The position numbers were made by a program, and so were the translations under genes. Positions 1 to 5,921 of a stretch of DNA of 5,921 bases are shown here, piece by piece; position 1 is the first letter of the stretch; every line of letters begins with the position of its first letter. Source of the DNA: Ilumatobacteraceae bacterium (GTDB taxonomy: Bacteria; Actinomycetota; Acidimicrobiia; Acidimicrobiales; Ilumatobacteraceae). The stretch spans positions 1-5,921 of the forward strand of contig SKSP01000240.1 of NCBI GenBank assembly GCA_007122945.1, given 5' to 3'. The notes beneath the pieces are model-generated. The model was given only the letters and a program-made list of their open reading frames with translations, had not been told where the DNA came from and did not search any database.

Positions 1-974
1 CACGAGATCCAGATCCGCTCGCGGAAGTAGTCGCTCGGCTTGTGCTCCAGCGGCACCTTCTCGCCGATGAACGTGTGGCCGTAGACGGCGTCGATGCGGT
101 CGAGCCAGTAGCCGATCCACCCGCCGCCCGACTCCAGCACGAGCACCTTCAGGCACGGGAACAGGTCGAACACGCCGTAGTCGAACAGCGTCGTGAACTG
201 GTGCCGCACGCCGTCGGACGCCGTGACCGACGCCAGCAGTCGGAGCTGCTTGACGTTCTCCCACGACCCCATCCGGGTGCCCTTGGTCCACTGCGGTTCG
301 AACGTCGGGTGGATCGCGAACGGCACGTCGAGGTCCTGGGCCGCCGCGAACACGACGTGGTTGTCGGGATGGCCGAGCGGGCGGCCGTCGTGGGTGAACG
401 GTGCGACGTAGGCGCCCTTGGCGCCCTCGCCGACGGCCCGCTCGAGCTCGCGCGCCGCGGCCGCCGGGTCGGACAACGACAGGTGGGCGGTCGGGACGAG
501 GCGCGGGCTGTCCGCGCAGAACTCGCAGATCCACCGGTTGTACGCCTTGGTGTAGGCCTGCGACAGCTCCGGGTCCTCCAACTCGGCCTCCCAGAGCAAC
601 CCGACGGTCGTGTAGAGGATCACCGCGTCGAGGCGTTCGGCGTCGAGCAGCTCCAGCCGCTCCGTGGGATCCATCGCCCCGTACGGCGTCTCGGCCAGAT
701 AGGTGCGAGCGGGGTCGAACTGGATGTCGCGCAGGTCGGGCGCGCCCATCGCCCCGAGCGTCGAGGGGAACCCGCGCCGGCTCATCGTCGATCGCTGCCC
801 GCCGATCTCGAGCTCCTCCAGTCCGTTCTCGTCGGTGACGATCCGCAGCGCCCGGTCGCGGTGGGCGGGGTCGATGTAGTTCTCCCACAGGTCGGGCGGT
901 TCGAGGACGTGGCCGTCCGCATCGACGGCGCCCTCGTGGGCGATCGGATGGGTGGCGTGCATCGGCTTCGGCAT
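1..974 (-). CDS. Amidohydrolase family protein (Amidohydro_2), C-terminus cut off by window edge
   Basis: Predicted metal-dependent hydrolase or decarboxylase of the Amidohydro_2 (COG2159, ACMSD-like TIM-barrel) family, probably cytoplasmic; the substrate cannot be read from the sequence. 324 complete codons are present and the frame is still open at base 1, so perhaps 50-60 residues are missing. Near the N-terminus is VDADGHVLEPPDLW (residues 17-30), the D-x-D-x-H form of the family's first metal-binding motif. FAIHP carries His222, and LESGGGW carries Glu281 where ACMSD has a metal-binding His; this Glu form is common in the subfamily with the Asp motif. The end, RIWIS (320-324), is where the family approaches its last conserved acidic site. 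The ATG at 974 has a good Shine-Dalgarno sequence 7 bases upstream; a second in-frame ATG lies at 962. It is divergent from the transporter genes, so it is not in their operon. Family call is firm; specific function unknown. Confidence 0.9.
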   Translation of the reverse strand, partial: MPKPMHATHPIAHEGAVDADGHVLEPPDLWENYIDPAHRDRALRIVTDENGLEELEIGGQRSTMSRRGFPSTLGAMGAPDLRDIQFDPARTYLAETPYGAMDPTERLELLDAERLDAVILYTTVGLLWEAELEDPELSQAYTKAYNRWICEFCADSPRLVPTAHLSLSDPAAAARELERAVGEGAKGAYVAPFTHDGRPLGHPDNHVVFAAAQDLDVPFAIHPTFEPQWTKGTRMGSWENVKQLRLLASVTASDGVRHQFTTLFDYGVFDLFPCLKVLVLESGGGWIGYWLDRIDAVYGHTFIGEKVPLEHKPSDYFRERIWIS

Positions 975-981
975 GGTCTCG

Positions 982-988
982 TCCCCTC
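982..988 (-). promoter_or_regulatory. Ribosome binding site of the amidohydrolase
   Basis: On the minus strand this reads GAGGGGA, a close match to the anti-Shine-Dalgarno complement, and it ends 7 bases before the ATG at 974. It supports 974 over the in-frame ATG at 962. Confidence 0.7.
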
Positions 989-1071
989 GGAGCGACACGT
1001 CGGGTCGTTGGTCGGCCCCTGCCGGCATCTTGCCCGTTGGGCCCACTCCGAACAGAGCCGGGCGCGCCGCG

Positions 1072-1079
1072 GATAGTGT
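1072..1079 (+). promoter_or_regulatory. Weak -10 promoter candidate for the CNNM/CorC gene pair
   Basis: GATAGTGT lies in the 155-base divergent spacer and contains TAGTGT, which fits the actinobacterial TANNNT -10 pattern. It is one of the few AT-containing patches in an otherwise GC-rich gap. No convincing -35 box is seen about 17 bases upstream. Transcription from here would give a leader of roughly 45 bases before the GTG at 1130. The rest of the spacer (975-1129) shows only short GC palindromes, such as TGGGCCCA at 1038-1045 and GGCGCGCC at 1061-1068. Confidence 0.25.
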
Positions 1080-1129
1080 TCCGTCCCGAACCCCATGTCC
1101 AGACCCTTGGCGATCGAGACGGCACCGCG

Positions 1130-2611
1130 GTGACTGCCCTGGGCATCCTCGCCGTGGTCGGTCTGATCGCCGCCAACGGGTACTTCGTGGCCGCCGAGTT
1201 CTCCTTCGTCGCGGCCCGCCGGTCGAAGTTCGCCGAGCTCGCCGAGCGAGGGGACCGACGCTCGGGTCGCGCCGTGCAGGTCCACCAGCGCCTGAGCTTC
1301 ATGCTCTCGGGTGCCCAGCTCGGCATCACGGTCACATCGCTGATCGTCGGCTTCATCGCCCAGCCGACCGTCGGCGCCGCGCTCGAACCGGTCGTGTCGC
1401 GACTCGGCGTGCCCGAGGGCGCGACGTTCGGGGTGTCGCTGACGGTGGCGTTCATCCTCGCCACGATCACCCAGATGGTGTTCGGTGAGCTGGCGCCGAA
1501 GAACCTGGCGATCGCCAAGCCCGAGCCGGTGGCCCGGGCGCTCGCCCCCTCGACGTGGTGGTTCATGCGCCTCGCCGGACCGTTCATCACGTTCTTCGAC
1601 GGCTCCGCCAACCGGTTGCTGCGGACGTTGCGGATCGAACCGGTGCAGGAGTTGCACGGCGCCGTGTCGACCCGGGAGCTCGACATCATCGTCGACAGCT
1701 CGGCCGAGACCGGTCACCTCTCGCCTCAGCAGGCGGCGCTGCTCGCCCGCGCCATCGACTTCAGCGAGCTCGAGGCGTCCGACGCGATGGTGCCCTGGAA
1801 CCGCACGACCACGATCGACGCGTCCGCGACGGCGACGGCGCTCCGCGACCTGATCGCCTCGGCGCACTCCCGCTTCCCGGTGCTCGACGACGACGGCTCG
1901 ATCCGCGGCATCGTCCACGCCAAGGACCTCCTCGGGGTACCGCTCGACCAGTACGACGAGGTCGCCGTCGCCTCGCTCGCCCACGACGTGTTCGTCGTGC
2001 CCGAGGCCGCCGGCCTGCGAACGGTGCTGCGGGAGCTGCGCGAGCACGCCACCGAGATGGCGGTCGTCGTCGACGAGTACGGCGGCCCGGCCGGCGTCGT
2101 CACGCTCGAGGACGTCGTCGAGGAGCTCGTCGGCGACATCGCGGACGAGTACGACTTCCCCGACGAGGAGCAGCCGGTCGAGATCGGCGACGGGTCGTGG
2201 CGGGTACCGGCCGGATGGCGGGTCGACGAGATCGAGCGGGTGACCGGGTTCCGCCTGCCCGACGGCGAGTACGACACCGTCGCCGGGCTCGTGCTCGAAC
2301 GTCTCGAACGGATCCCCGAGGTCGGCGACACCGTGGTGGTCGACAGCGTCGAGATCGAGGTGCTCGCGCTGGAGGAGTGGGCGATCACCCAGCTCGGACT
2401 GCAGCGGGCACCCGCCGAGCAGGAACCGGCCGAGGACGAGCCGGCCGAGGACGAGCCGGCCGAGGACGAACCGGCCGAGGACGAGCCGGCCGAGGGCGAA
2501 CCGGCCGAGGATCAACCCGTCGAGGCGGACGGGGCCACGGCCGACGGAGGGCCCGACGAGCACGGACCGGACGACGGCGCTTCGCCCGGCCGCGAGGGCG
2601 CGTCACCGTGA
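1130..2611 (+). CDS. CNNM/CorC family membrane protein (DUF21-CBS-CBS-CorC_HlyC) with acidic repeat tail
   Basis: Predicted inner-membrane divalent cation (Mg2+/Co2+) exporter or regulator of the HlyC/CorC, CNNM-like family; 493 residues. The DUF21 membrane domain covers about residues 1-190, with hydrophobic segments near 3-24, 60-80 and 99-121. Family motifs present are NGYFVAAEF (16-24), GAQLGIT (61-67) and GELAPKNLAI (119-128). A CBS pair follows (about 218-337), with SRFPV (247-251), GIVHAKDLL (260-268) and VVVDEYGG leading to TLEDVVEELVGD (312-336). The CorC_HlyC domain spans about 347-424. The last 66 residues are an acidic tail of Pro-Ala-Glu-Asp-Glu repeats. I chose the GTG at 1130 because it puts the protein start level with that of the paralogue downstream; in-frame ATG 1037 and GTG 1076 would add a polar stretch before the first membrane segment. 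The Shine-Dalgarno sequence is poor. Its stop overlaps the next gene's start. The transport direction and ion are inferred from the family. Confidence 0.92.
   Translation: MTALGILAVVGLIAANGYFVAAEFSFVAARRSKFAELAERGDRRSGRAVQVHQRLSFMLSGAQLGITVTSLIVGFIAQPTVGAALEPVVSRLGVPEGATFGVSLTVAFILATITQMVFGELAPKNLAIAKPEPVARALAPSTWWFMRLAGPFITFFDGSANRLLRTLRIEPVQELHGAVSTRELDIIVDSSAETGHLSPQQAALLARAIDFSELEASDAMVPWNRTTTIDASATATALRDLIASAHSRFPVLDDDGSIRGIVHAKDLLGVPLDQYDEVAVASLAHDVFVVPEAAGLRTVLRELREHATEMAVVVDEYGGPAGVVTLEDVVEELVGDIADEYDFPDEEQPVEIGDGSWRVPAGWRVDEIERVTGFRLPDGEYDTVAGLVLERLERIPEVGDTVVVDSVEIEVLALEEWAITQLGLQRAPAEQEPAEDEPAEDEPAEDEPAEDEPAEGEPAEDQPVEADGATADGGPDEHGPDDGASPGREGASP
2411..2530 (+). repeat. 15-bp in-frame tandem repeat encoding PAEDE units
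   Basis: Eight consecutive 15-base units sit in the 3' end of the first CNNM/CorC gene. They encode PAEQE, PAEDE four times, PAEGE, PAEDQ and a degenerate PVEAD. The four central units (2426-2485) are identical at the DNA level except for one synonymous G-to-A change at 2470. Such near-identity suggests recent expansion by slippage, and copy number may vary between strains. Because the unit is 15 bases, gain or loss of copies keeps the reading frame. Confidence 0.95.
2594..2598 (+). promoter_or_regulatory. Internal ribosome binding site for the second CNNM/CorC gene
   Basis: GAGGG lies within the last codons of the upstream gene, 9 bases before the GTG at 2608. With the GTGA overlap (2608-2611), it suggests that the second gene is translated by coupling to the first. 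Confidence 0.5.
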
Positions 2612-3918
2612 GCACCTGGACCGCGCTCGCCGTCGCCGTCGTCCTGCTCGGCCTCAACGGGTTCTTCGTCGCCGCCGAGTTCGCGTTGCTGGCCGCGCGT
2701 CGGTCGCGCATCGAGCAACTGGAGGCCGAGGGCGACCGCCGCGCCAAGCACGCCCTGGCCGGCCTGCGCGAGCTGACCGTGATGCTCGCCGGCGCCCAGC
2801 TCGGCATCACGATGTGCTCGCTCGGTCTCGGTGCCGTCGCCGAACCCGCGGTCGCGAGCGTGATCGAGGGGGTGCTCGACGACGCCGTCGAGCTGCCGTC
2901 CGGCGTCAGCCACGCGATCGCGTTCGTGATCGCGCTGTCGATCGTCGTGTTCCTCCACATGGTGGTCGGCGAGATGGCACCGAAGTCGTGGGCGATCTCG
3001 CACCCCGAGCAGTCGTCGCTGCGGCTCGCCCGGGCGTTCCGGTTGTTCGTGTTCGTGTTCCGCCCCGTCATCACCTTGTTGAACGGGTTCGCCAACGCCG
3101 TCGTGCGGATGGTCGGGGTCCAGCCACAGGACGAACGGGCGATGGCACACTCGCCGGCCGACCTGTTGTTCCTGCTCGACGAGTCGCACGGCCACGGCGA
3201 CATCGAGGCCGACCAACACGAGCTGTTCACCCGGTCGCTCGAGATGTCGGGCCGCGTCGCGGCCGACGCGATGACGCTGCGGCGCGACATCGTCGCCGTC
3301 GGTCCCGACGTCAGCGCGGAGGAGGTCGCCGCGATCGCCCACTCGACCGGGCGCACCCGCGTCGTCGTGCACGAGGGCGACCTCGACCACGTGCACGGGT
3401 TCGTCCATGCCAAGGACATCCTCCTGCTCGACCGCGACGAGCGGGCGACCGCGACGTCGATGTCGCTGGCCCGGCCAGCGATGGTGACGCCCGACGGGCA
3501 CCTGCTCGAGGACCTCCTGCTCGAGATGCGGACCCAGGGCCAGCACCTCGCCGTCGTCGTCGACGAGCTCGGCATGGTGGTCGGCCTCGTCACGCTCGAG
3601 GACGTCATCGAGGAGCTCATCGGGGACTTCGACGACGAGACCGACCGCCGCGTGGGCGACTGCCGCCAGCTCCCCGACGGGGCGTTCGTGATGGGTGGGA
3701 CGACGCGGCCCGACGAGTTCGAGATGTGCACCGGCGTCGAACTGCCCGACGGCGACTGGCACACCGTGGCGGGATACGTCATCGACGCCGCCGACGAGAT
3801 CCCGTCGGTGGGCGATGTGATCGAGACCGACGTCGCCTCGTTCGAGGTCGCCGCGATGGACGGCTACGCGATCGACGAGCTCGTCGTGCGCGTGCGGACC
3901 CACGACACGTCCTCCTGA
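2608..3918 (+). CDS. Second CNNM/CorC family membrane protein (DUF21-CBS-CBS-CorC_HlyC)
   Basis: Paralogue of the preceding gene, 436 residues, the usual length for the family and without an acidic tail. Predicted inner-membrane divalent cation transporter or regulator. The DUF21 domain (about 1-195) has hydrophobic segments near 3-25, 58-82 and 101-121 and the motifs NGFFVAAEF, GAQLGIT (62-68) and GEMAPK (121-126). The CBS pair (about 218-341) has GFVHAKDI (264-271) and VVVDELG leading to TLEDVIEELIGD (316-340). The CorC_HlyC domain follows (about 352-430). The GTG start at 2608 overlaps the upstream TGA by 4 bases, which fixes the start and marks the two genes as one transcription unit. The first CBS repeat departs from the family pattern: SR-x-PV of the paralogue is replaced by TRVVV, and the M-x-P-R motif reads MTLR (222-225). 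The two proteins may form a heterodimer, since CNNM/CorC proteins dimerise through their CBS domains; this is inference. Confidence 0.93.
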   Translation: MSTWTALAVAVVLLGLNGFFVAAEFALLAARRSRIEQLEAEGDRRAKHALAGLRELTVMLAGAQLGITMCSLGLGAVAEPAVASVIEGVLDDAVELPSGVSHAIAFVIALSIVVFLHMVVGEMAPKSWAISHPEQSSLRLARAFRLFVFVFRPVITLLNGFANAVVRMVGVQPQDERAMAHSPADLLFLLDESHGHGDIEADQHELFTRSLEMSGRVAADAMTLRRDIVAVGPDVSAEEVAAIAHSTGRTRVVVHEGDLDHVHGFVHAKDILLLDRDERATATSMSLARPAMVTPDGHLLEDLLLEMRTQGQHLAVVVDELGMVVGLVTLEDVIEELIGDFDDETDRRVGDCRQLPDGAFVMGGTTRPDEFEMCTGVELPDGDWHTVAGYVIDAADEIPSVGDVIETDVASFEVAAMDGYAIDELVVRVRTHDTSS

Positions 3919-3973
3919 GTCGGTGGCCCGGTCGCCCCGGTCCGCTCGAATGGCGGGTCACCGGACCGACCGG

Positions 3974-3979
3974 TACCGT
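3974..3979 (+). promoter_or_regulatory. Candidate -10 box for the cysteine hydrolase gene
   Basis: TACCGT fits the TANNNT pattern and lies 21 bases before the ATG at 4001, in the 82-base gap after the transporter pair. It would place the transcript start just before the ribosome binding site. No clear -35 box is seen. The hexamer overlaps the 8-base palindrome CGGTACCG (3971-3978). The gene could equally be read through from the upstream operon, as no convincing terminator separates them. Confidence 0.3.
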
Positions 3980-3987
3980 CCTCGGTC

Positions 3988-3995
3988 GAGGGAGG
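3988..3995 (+). promoter_or_regulatory. Strong ribosome binding site of the cysteine hydrolase
   Basis: GAGGGAGG ends 5 bases before the ATG at 4001. It is the best Shine-Dalgarno match on the plus strand of the window and decides the start against the in-frame ATG at 3923, which has no such site and would add a basic 26-residue stretch overlapping this signal. Confidence 0.8.
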
Positions 3996-4000
3996 TCGAC

Positions 4001-4852
4001 ATGAAGGACATCGGACACGACATCTTGCCGCTCGCCGAGGCCCTGCAGCAGCCGTGCCCGCACCGCGACATGGACCTCGCGCTCGAGCCCATGGACAACC
4101 TGCGCACGACCCCGGGCGGCCCGCACGGGCAACCCCTCACGTTCTCGGCGTCGTGGAGCCTCCAGGATCGTCCGCGCCGGATCGCCCTGCTCGTGGACGA
4201 CTGCCAGGAGGAGTACCGGCCCTACGCCGGCGACATCCTCCCGAACGTGACCGCGCTGGTCGAGGCGTTCCGCTCCGCGGGGTCGGCGAGCGACGGCGTC
4301 TGCATCGCCTGGAGTGCGTGGAGCCGTGCGTTCGACGACGGCATCTCCAACGCCATGGACCGCTGGTACGGCCCGCGGGGACTGCGCCCGGACGAGCCGG
4401 AGAACGCCGCCTACGTCTTCACCGGTTCGGCGGGCATCCGACCGCTGGCCGAGATCGCCCCGACCGCCGACGAGGTGGCCGACGGATGGTTCTACCTCGG
4501 CGAGCACCTCGACATGTTCTGGACCTTCGACGACGACGGTGCCTCGTACCTCGACACCAAGCTCACGGCACTCGACATCGACACGATCGTGGTCGTCGGC
4601 CTGTGGACGGACGAGTGCGTCCTCAGCACCGCCTACGCGGGCAACTCGCGCGGGTACGACGTCGTCGTGGTCGGCGACGCGGTCGCGACCGCGACTGCGA
4701 ATCAGCAGACGGCGCTCACGGTCGCCGACAGCACGGTCGCCAAGGTGCTGTCGACCGCGGACGTGCTCTGCTACATGGAGCGCGACTTCGTCACCGGGGA
4801 ACGGGGCGCCGTCAAGGGCACCCATCACCCCGACGGGCGCAAGGCTGGCTGA
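4001..4852 (+). CDS. Isochorismatase-like cysteine hydrolase lacking the usual catalytic lysine
   Basis: Soluble protein of 283 residues with the isochorismatase-like (cysteine hydrolase) fold, a family that cleaves amide or vinyl ether bonds with an Asp-Lys-Cys triad. ALLVDDCQ (62-69) matches the first strand, with Asp67 as the catalytic Asp. IDTIVVVGLWTDECVLSTA (193-211) matches the nucleophile motif, with Cys206. The third residue is the odd one: no lysine occurs between residues 100 and 186, and the segment that should carry it reads WFYLGEHLDMFW (163-174). Lys187 is the nearest, and lies where the family has its next helix. Before the fold there is an extension of about 60 residues (DILPLAEALQQP and following) with no recognised domain. 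It lies 82 bases after the transporter pair and 55 bases before the molybdoenzyme. The substrate is unknown; it may have lost activity or use a different third residue. Confidence 0.85.
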   Translation: MKDIGHDILPLAEALQQPCPHRDMDLALEPMDNLRTTPGGPHGQPLTFSASWSLQDRPRRIALLVDDCQEEYRPYAGDILPNVTALVEAFRSAGSASDGVCIAWSAWSRAFDDGISNAMDRWYGPRGLRPDEPENAAYVFTGSAGIRPLAEIAPTADEVADGWFYLGEHLDMFWTFDDDGASYLDTKLTALDIDTIVVVGLWTDECVLSTAYAGNSRGYDVVVVGDAVATATANQQTALTVADSTVAKVLSTADVLCYMERDFVTGERGAVKGTHHPDGRKAG

Positions 4853-4895
4853 CCGGCCGCCTCGTCACGACCCGTCACCCCGATCGCCGCCCCCG

Positions 4896-4901
4896 TACCA
4901 T
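4896..4901 (+). promoter_or_regulatory. Candidate leaderless-promoter -10 box of the molybdoenzyme gene
   Basis: TACCAT fits the TANNNT pattern and is followed by exactly 6 bases before the A of the ATG at 4908. In actinobacteria this spacing is typical of leaderless transcripts that start at the first base of the start codon. There is no Shine-Dalgarno sequence before this ATG, which agrees. No clear -35 box is seen; a direct repeat of CGTCAC at 4863-4868 and 4873-4878 lies in that area. Confidence 0.45.
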
Positions 4902-4907
4902 CGCCGC

Positions 4908-5921
4908 ATGGGGACCGGGGAGACCGTGCGCACGTTCTGTCGGATCTGCGAGCCGCTGTGCGGGCTCGTCGCCCACGTCGAGAACGTCGAACACGGCGAC
5001 GACGGCGACGGCGCCGATGGCGGGGCGGGCGGTGGCCGCGGGCGGCGGCTCGTCAAGTTGACACCCGACCGCGACCATCCCGTCACCCAGGGGTTCGCCT
5101 GCCACAAGGGCCTCGCCGGGATCGACGTGCACCACGACCCCGACCGGCTCGACCGCCCGATGATCCGTTCGGCCGACGGCGCCTGGCGCGACGTCGACTG
5201 GGACACCGCGATGGCCGAGATCGCGACCCGACTGCAGGGCGTGATCGACCGGCACGGCACGAACGCCGTCAGTGCGTACGTCGGCAACCCGAGCGTCTTC
5301 AACTCGCTCGGAACCGAGCACATCGGCCGTCTGCTGCGGGCGATCGGTGTTCGGCGGACCTTCTCGTCGGGCACGCAGGACTGCGCCAACAAGTTCGTCG
5401 CCAGCGAGGCCGTGTTCGGCTCGTCGAACGTGCACCCGATCCCCGACCTCGAGCACACCGACCTGTGCCTGATCATCGGCGAGAACCCGCGCGCCTCGCA
5501 GGGGAGCTTCTGGTCGGCGCCGAACGTGCTCGGCACGTTGCGGCGGGCGGCCGGTCGCGGCGCGCGGATCGTGTTCGTCAACCCGCGCCGCATCGAGACC
5601 TCCGACCGCGGCATCGGCGACACGGTCCAGCTGCGGCCCGACACCGACGTGTGGTTCCTCGCCGCCCTGCTCCACGAGATCGACCGGCTCGACGGGTTCG
5701 TCCGCTCGGTGATCGAACGTCACGGTGCCCGGGTCGACGAGCTCCGGGCGTTCGTCGCCGAGTACCCGGCCGAGCGGGTCGCCGAAGTGACCGGCGTGGG
5801 GCCCGACGTGATCCGCGAGCTGGCGGCGGCGTGGGTGGCCACACCGCGCGCGTCCGTGCACGCTTCCACGGGCGTCAACATGGGGCGCCAGGGAACGCTC
5901 GCGTACTGGCTCGTCCACATG
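4908..5921 (+). CDS. Molybdopterin oxidoreductase (DMSO reductase superfamily) with [4Fe-4S] site, N-terminal 338 residues
   Basis: N-terminal part of a molybdenum (or tungsten) bis-MGD oxidoreductase; the frame is open at the right edge, so the rest, including the C-terminal dinucleotide-binding domain, is missing. The [4Fe-4S] ligands are Cys11, Cys14 and Cys18 in CRICEPLCGL and Cys65 in GFACHKG. Between the third and fourth Cys lies a Gly/Asp-rich insert (about 30-47). WRDVDWDTA begins the catalytic domain. FSSGTQDCANKF (152-163) is the region of the metal ligand; by hand alignment Asp158 or Cys159 takes that place. GENPRASQG (191-199), VNPRRIET (224-231) and LRPDTD (242-247) match cofactor-binding segments. 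No twin-arginine signal precedes the cluster, so it is probably cytoplasmic. The ATG at 4908 fits a leaderless start; an in-frame GTG at 4926 is the alternative, with GGGGAG only 3 bases upstream. Electron partner and substrate are unknown. Confidence 0.92.
   Translation, partial: MGTGETVRTFCRICEPLCGLVAHVENVEHGDDGDGADGGAGGGRGRRLVKLTPDRDHPVTQGFACHKGLAGIDVHHDPDRLDRPMIRSADGAWRDVDWDTAMAEIATRLQGVIDRHGTNAVSAYVGNPSVFNSLGTEHIGRLLRAIGVRRTFSSGTQDCANKFVASEAVFGSSNVHPIPDLEHTDLCLIIGENPRASQGSFWSAPNVLGTLRRAAGRGARIVFVNPRRIETSDRGIGDTVQLRPDTDVWFLAALLHEIDRLDGFVRSVIERHGARVDELRAFVAEYPAERVAEVTGVGPDVIRELAAAWVATPRASVHASTGVNMGRQGTLAYWLVHM

Noticed and set aside
42..1076. Plus-strand open frame of 344 codons over the amidohydrolase
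   Set aside because: Low-complexity Arg/Val/Glu composition typical of antisense frames; the opposite strand encodes a recognisable amidohydrolase with a good ribosome binding site.
1037..1129. Upstream starts (ATG 1037, GTG 1076) for the first CNNM/CorC gene
   Set aside because: They would add a polar, proline-rich stretch that the paralogue does not have, and neither has a better ribosome binding site than the GTG at 1130.
2411..2530. Short regularly repeated units considered as a CRISPR or attachment-site array
   Set aside because: There are no spacers; the units are contiguous, 15 bases long and in frame within a coding region.
782..2563. Long minus-strand open frame (593 codons) with a leucine-glycine-arginine repeat near its start
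   Set aside because: It is the antisense shadow of the first CNNM/CorC gene, arising from GC-rich third positions; its repeat is just the PAEDE repeat read in reverse. It has no family motifs, and the real minus-strand amidohydrolase uses another frame at its end.
1555..2607. In-frame upstream extension of the second CNNM/CorC gene, up to the ATG at 1555
   Set aside because: The extension is arginine-rich shadow of the first gene. The GTG at 2608 gives the family-standard N-terminus beginning just before the first membrane segment.
2512..3903. Minus-strand open frames opposite the second CNNM/CorC gene
   Set aside because: They are rich in His, Arg, Asp and Gly with no domain signature, while the plus strand has clear membrane, CBS and CorC_HlyC motifs.
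3938..3968. Inverted repeat CGGTCCG / CGGACCG after the transporter pair, considered as a terminator
   Set aside because: The stem is only 7 bp with a 17-base loop and no T-run follows; in DNA this GC-rich such repeats are expected by chance.
4001..5921. A dedicated catabolic operon joining cysteine hydrolase and molybdoenzyme
   Set aside because: The two are close and co-directional, but the molybdoenzyme appears to have its own promoter and no shared substrate can be inferred, so I do not claim a pathway.

Overview
The window is very GC-rich, with almost every third codon position G or C, GTG starts, actinobacterial-looking -10 hexamers and a GTGA stop/start overlap. This suggests a high-GC actinobacterium, possibly of the Acidimicrobiia (Ilumatobacter-like). 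That assignment is an inference from style and gene families only; no rRNA or other marker gene is present.

Layout: (1) 1-974, minus strand: an amidohydrolase of the Amidohydro_2 family, cut off at the left edge before its C-terminus. (2) 975-1129: a short divergent spacer holding the amidohydrolase ribosome binding site and a weak promoter candidate. (3) 1130-2611 and 2608-3918, plus strand: two tandem paralogous membrane proteins of the CNNM/CorC (HlyC/CorC, DUF21-CBS-CBS-CorC_HlyC) type, joined by a 4-base overlap. The first carries an acidic Pro-Ala-Glu-Asp-Glu repeat tail. (4) 4001-4852, plus strand: an isochorismatase-like cysteine hydrolase with a strong Shine-Dalgarno sequence. (5) 4908-5921, plus strand: the N-terminal part of a [4Fe-4S] molybdopterin oxidoreductase of the DMSO reductase superfamily, cut off at the right edge and apparently read from a leaderless promoter. 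No stretch longer than about 160 bases lacks a gene.

Functionally, the two CNNM/CorC proteins probably act together in divalent cation (Mg2+/Co2+) transport or its regulation. The amidohydrolase, cysteine hydrolase and molybdoenzyme look like accessory catabolic enzymes. Nothing in the sequence links them to one substrate, and each seems to have its own start signals. I see no mobile element, CRISPR array, tRNA or phage gene, and no clear case for a wholly new system. The points most worth a second look are the cysteine hydrolase that lacks the usual catalytic lysine, the repeat tail and diverged CBS motifs of the transporter pair, and the Gly/Asp-rich insert within the iron-sulfur site of the molybdoenzyme.
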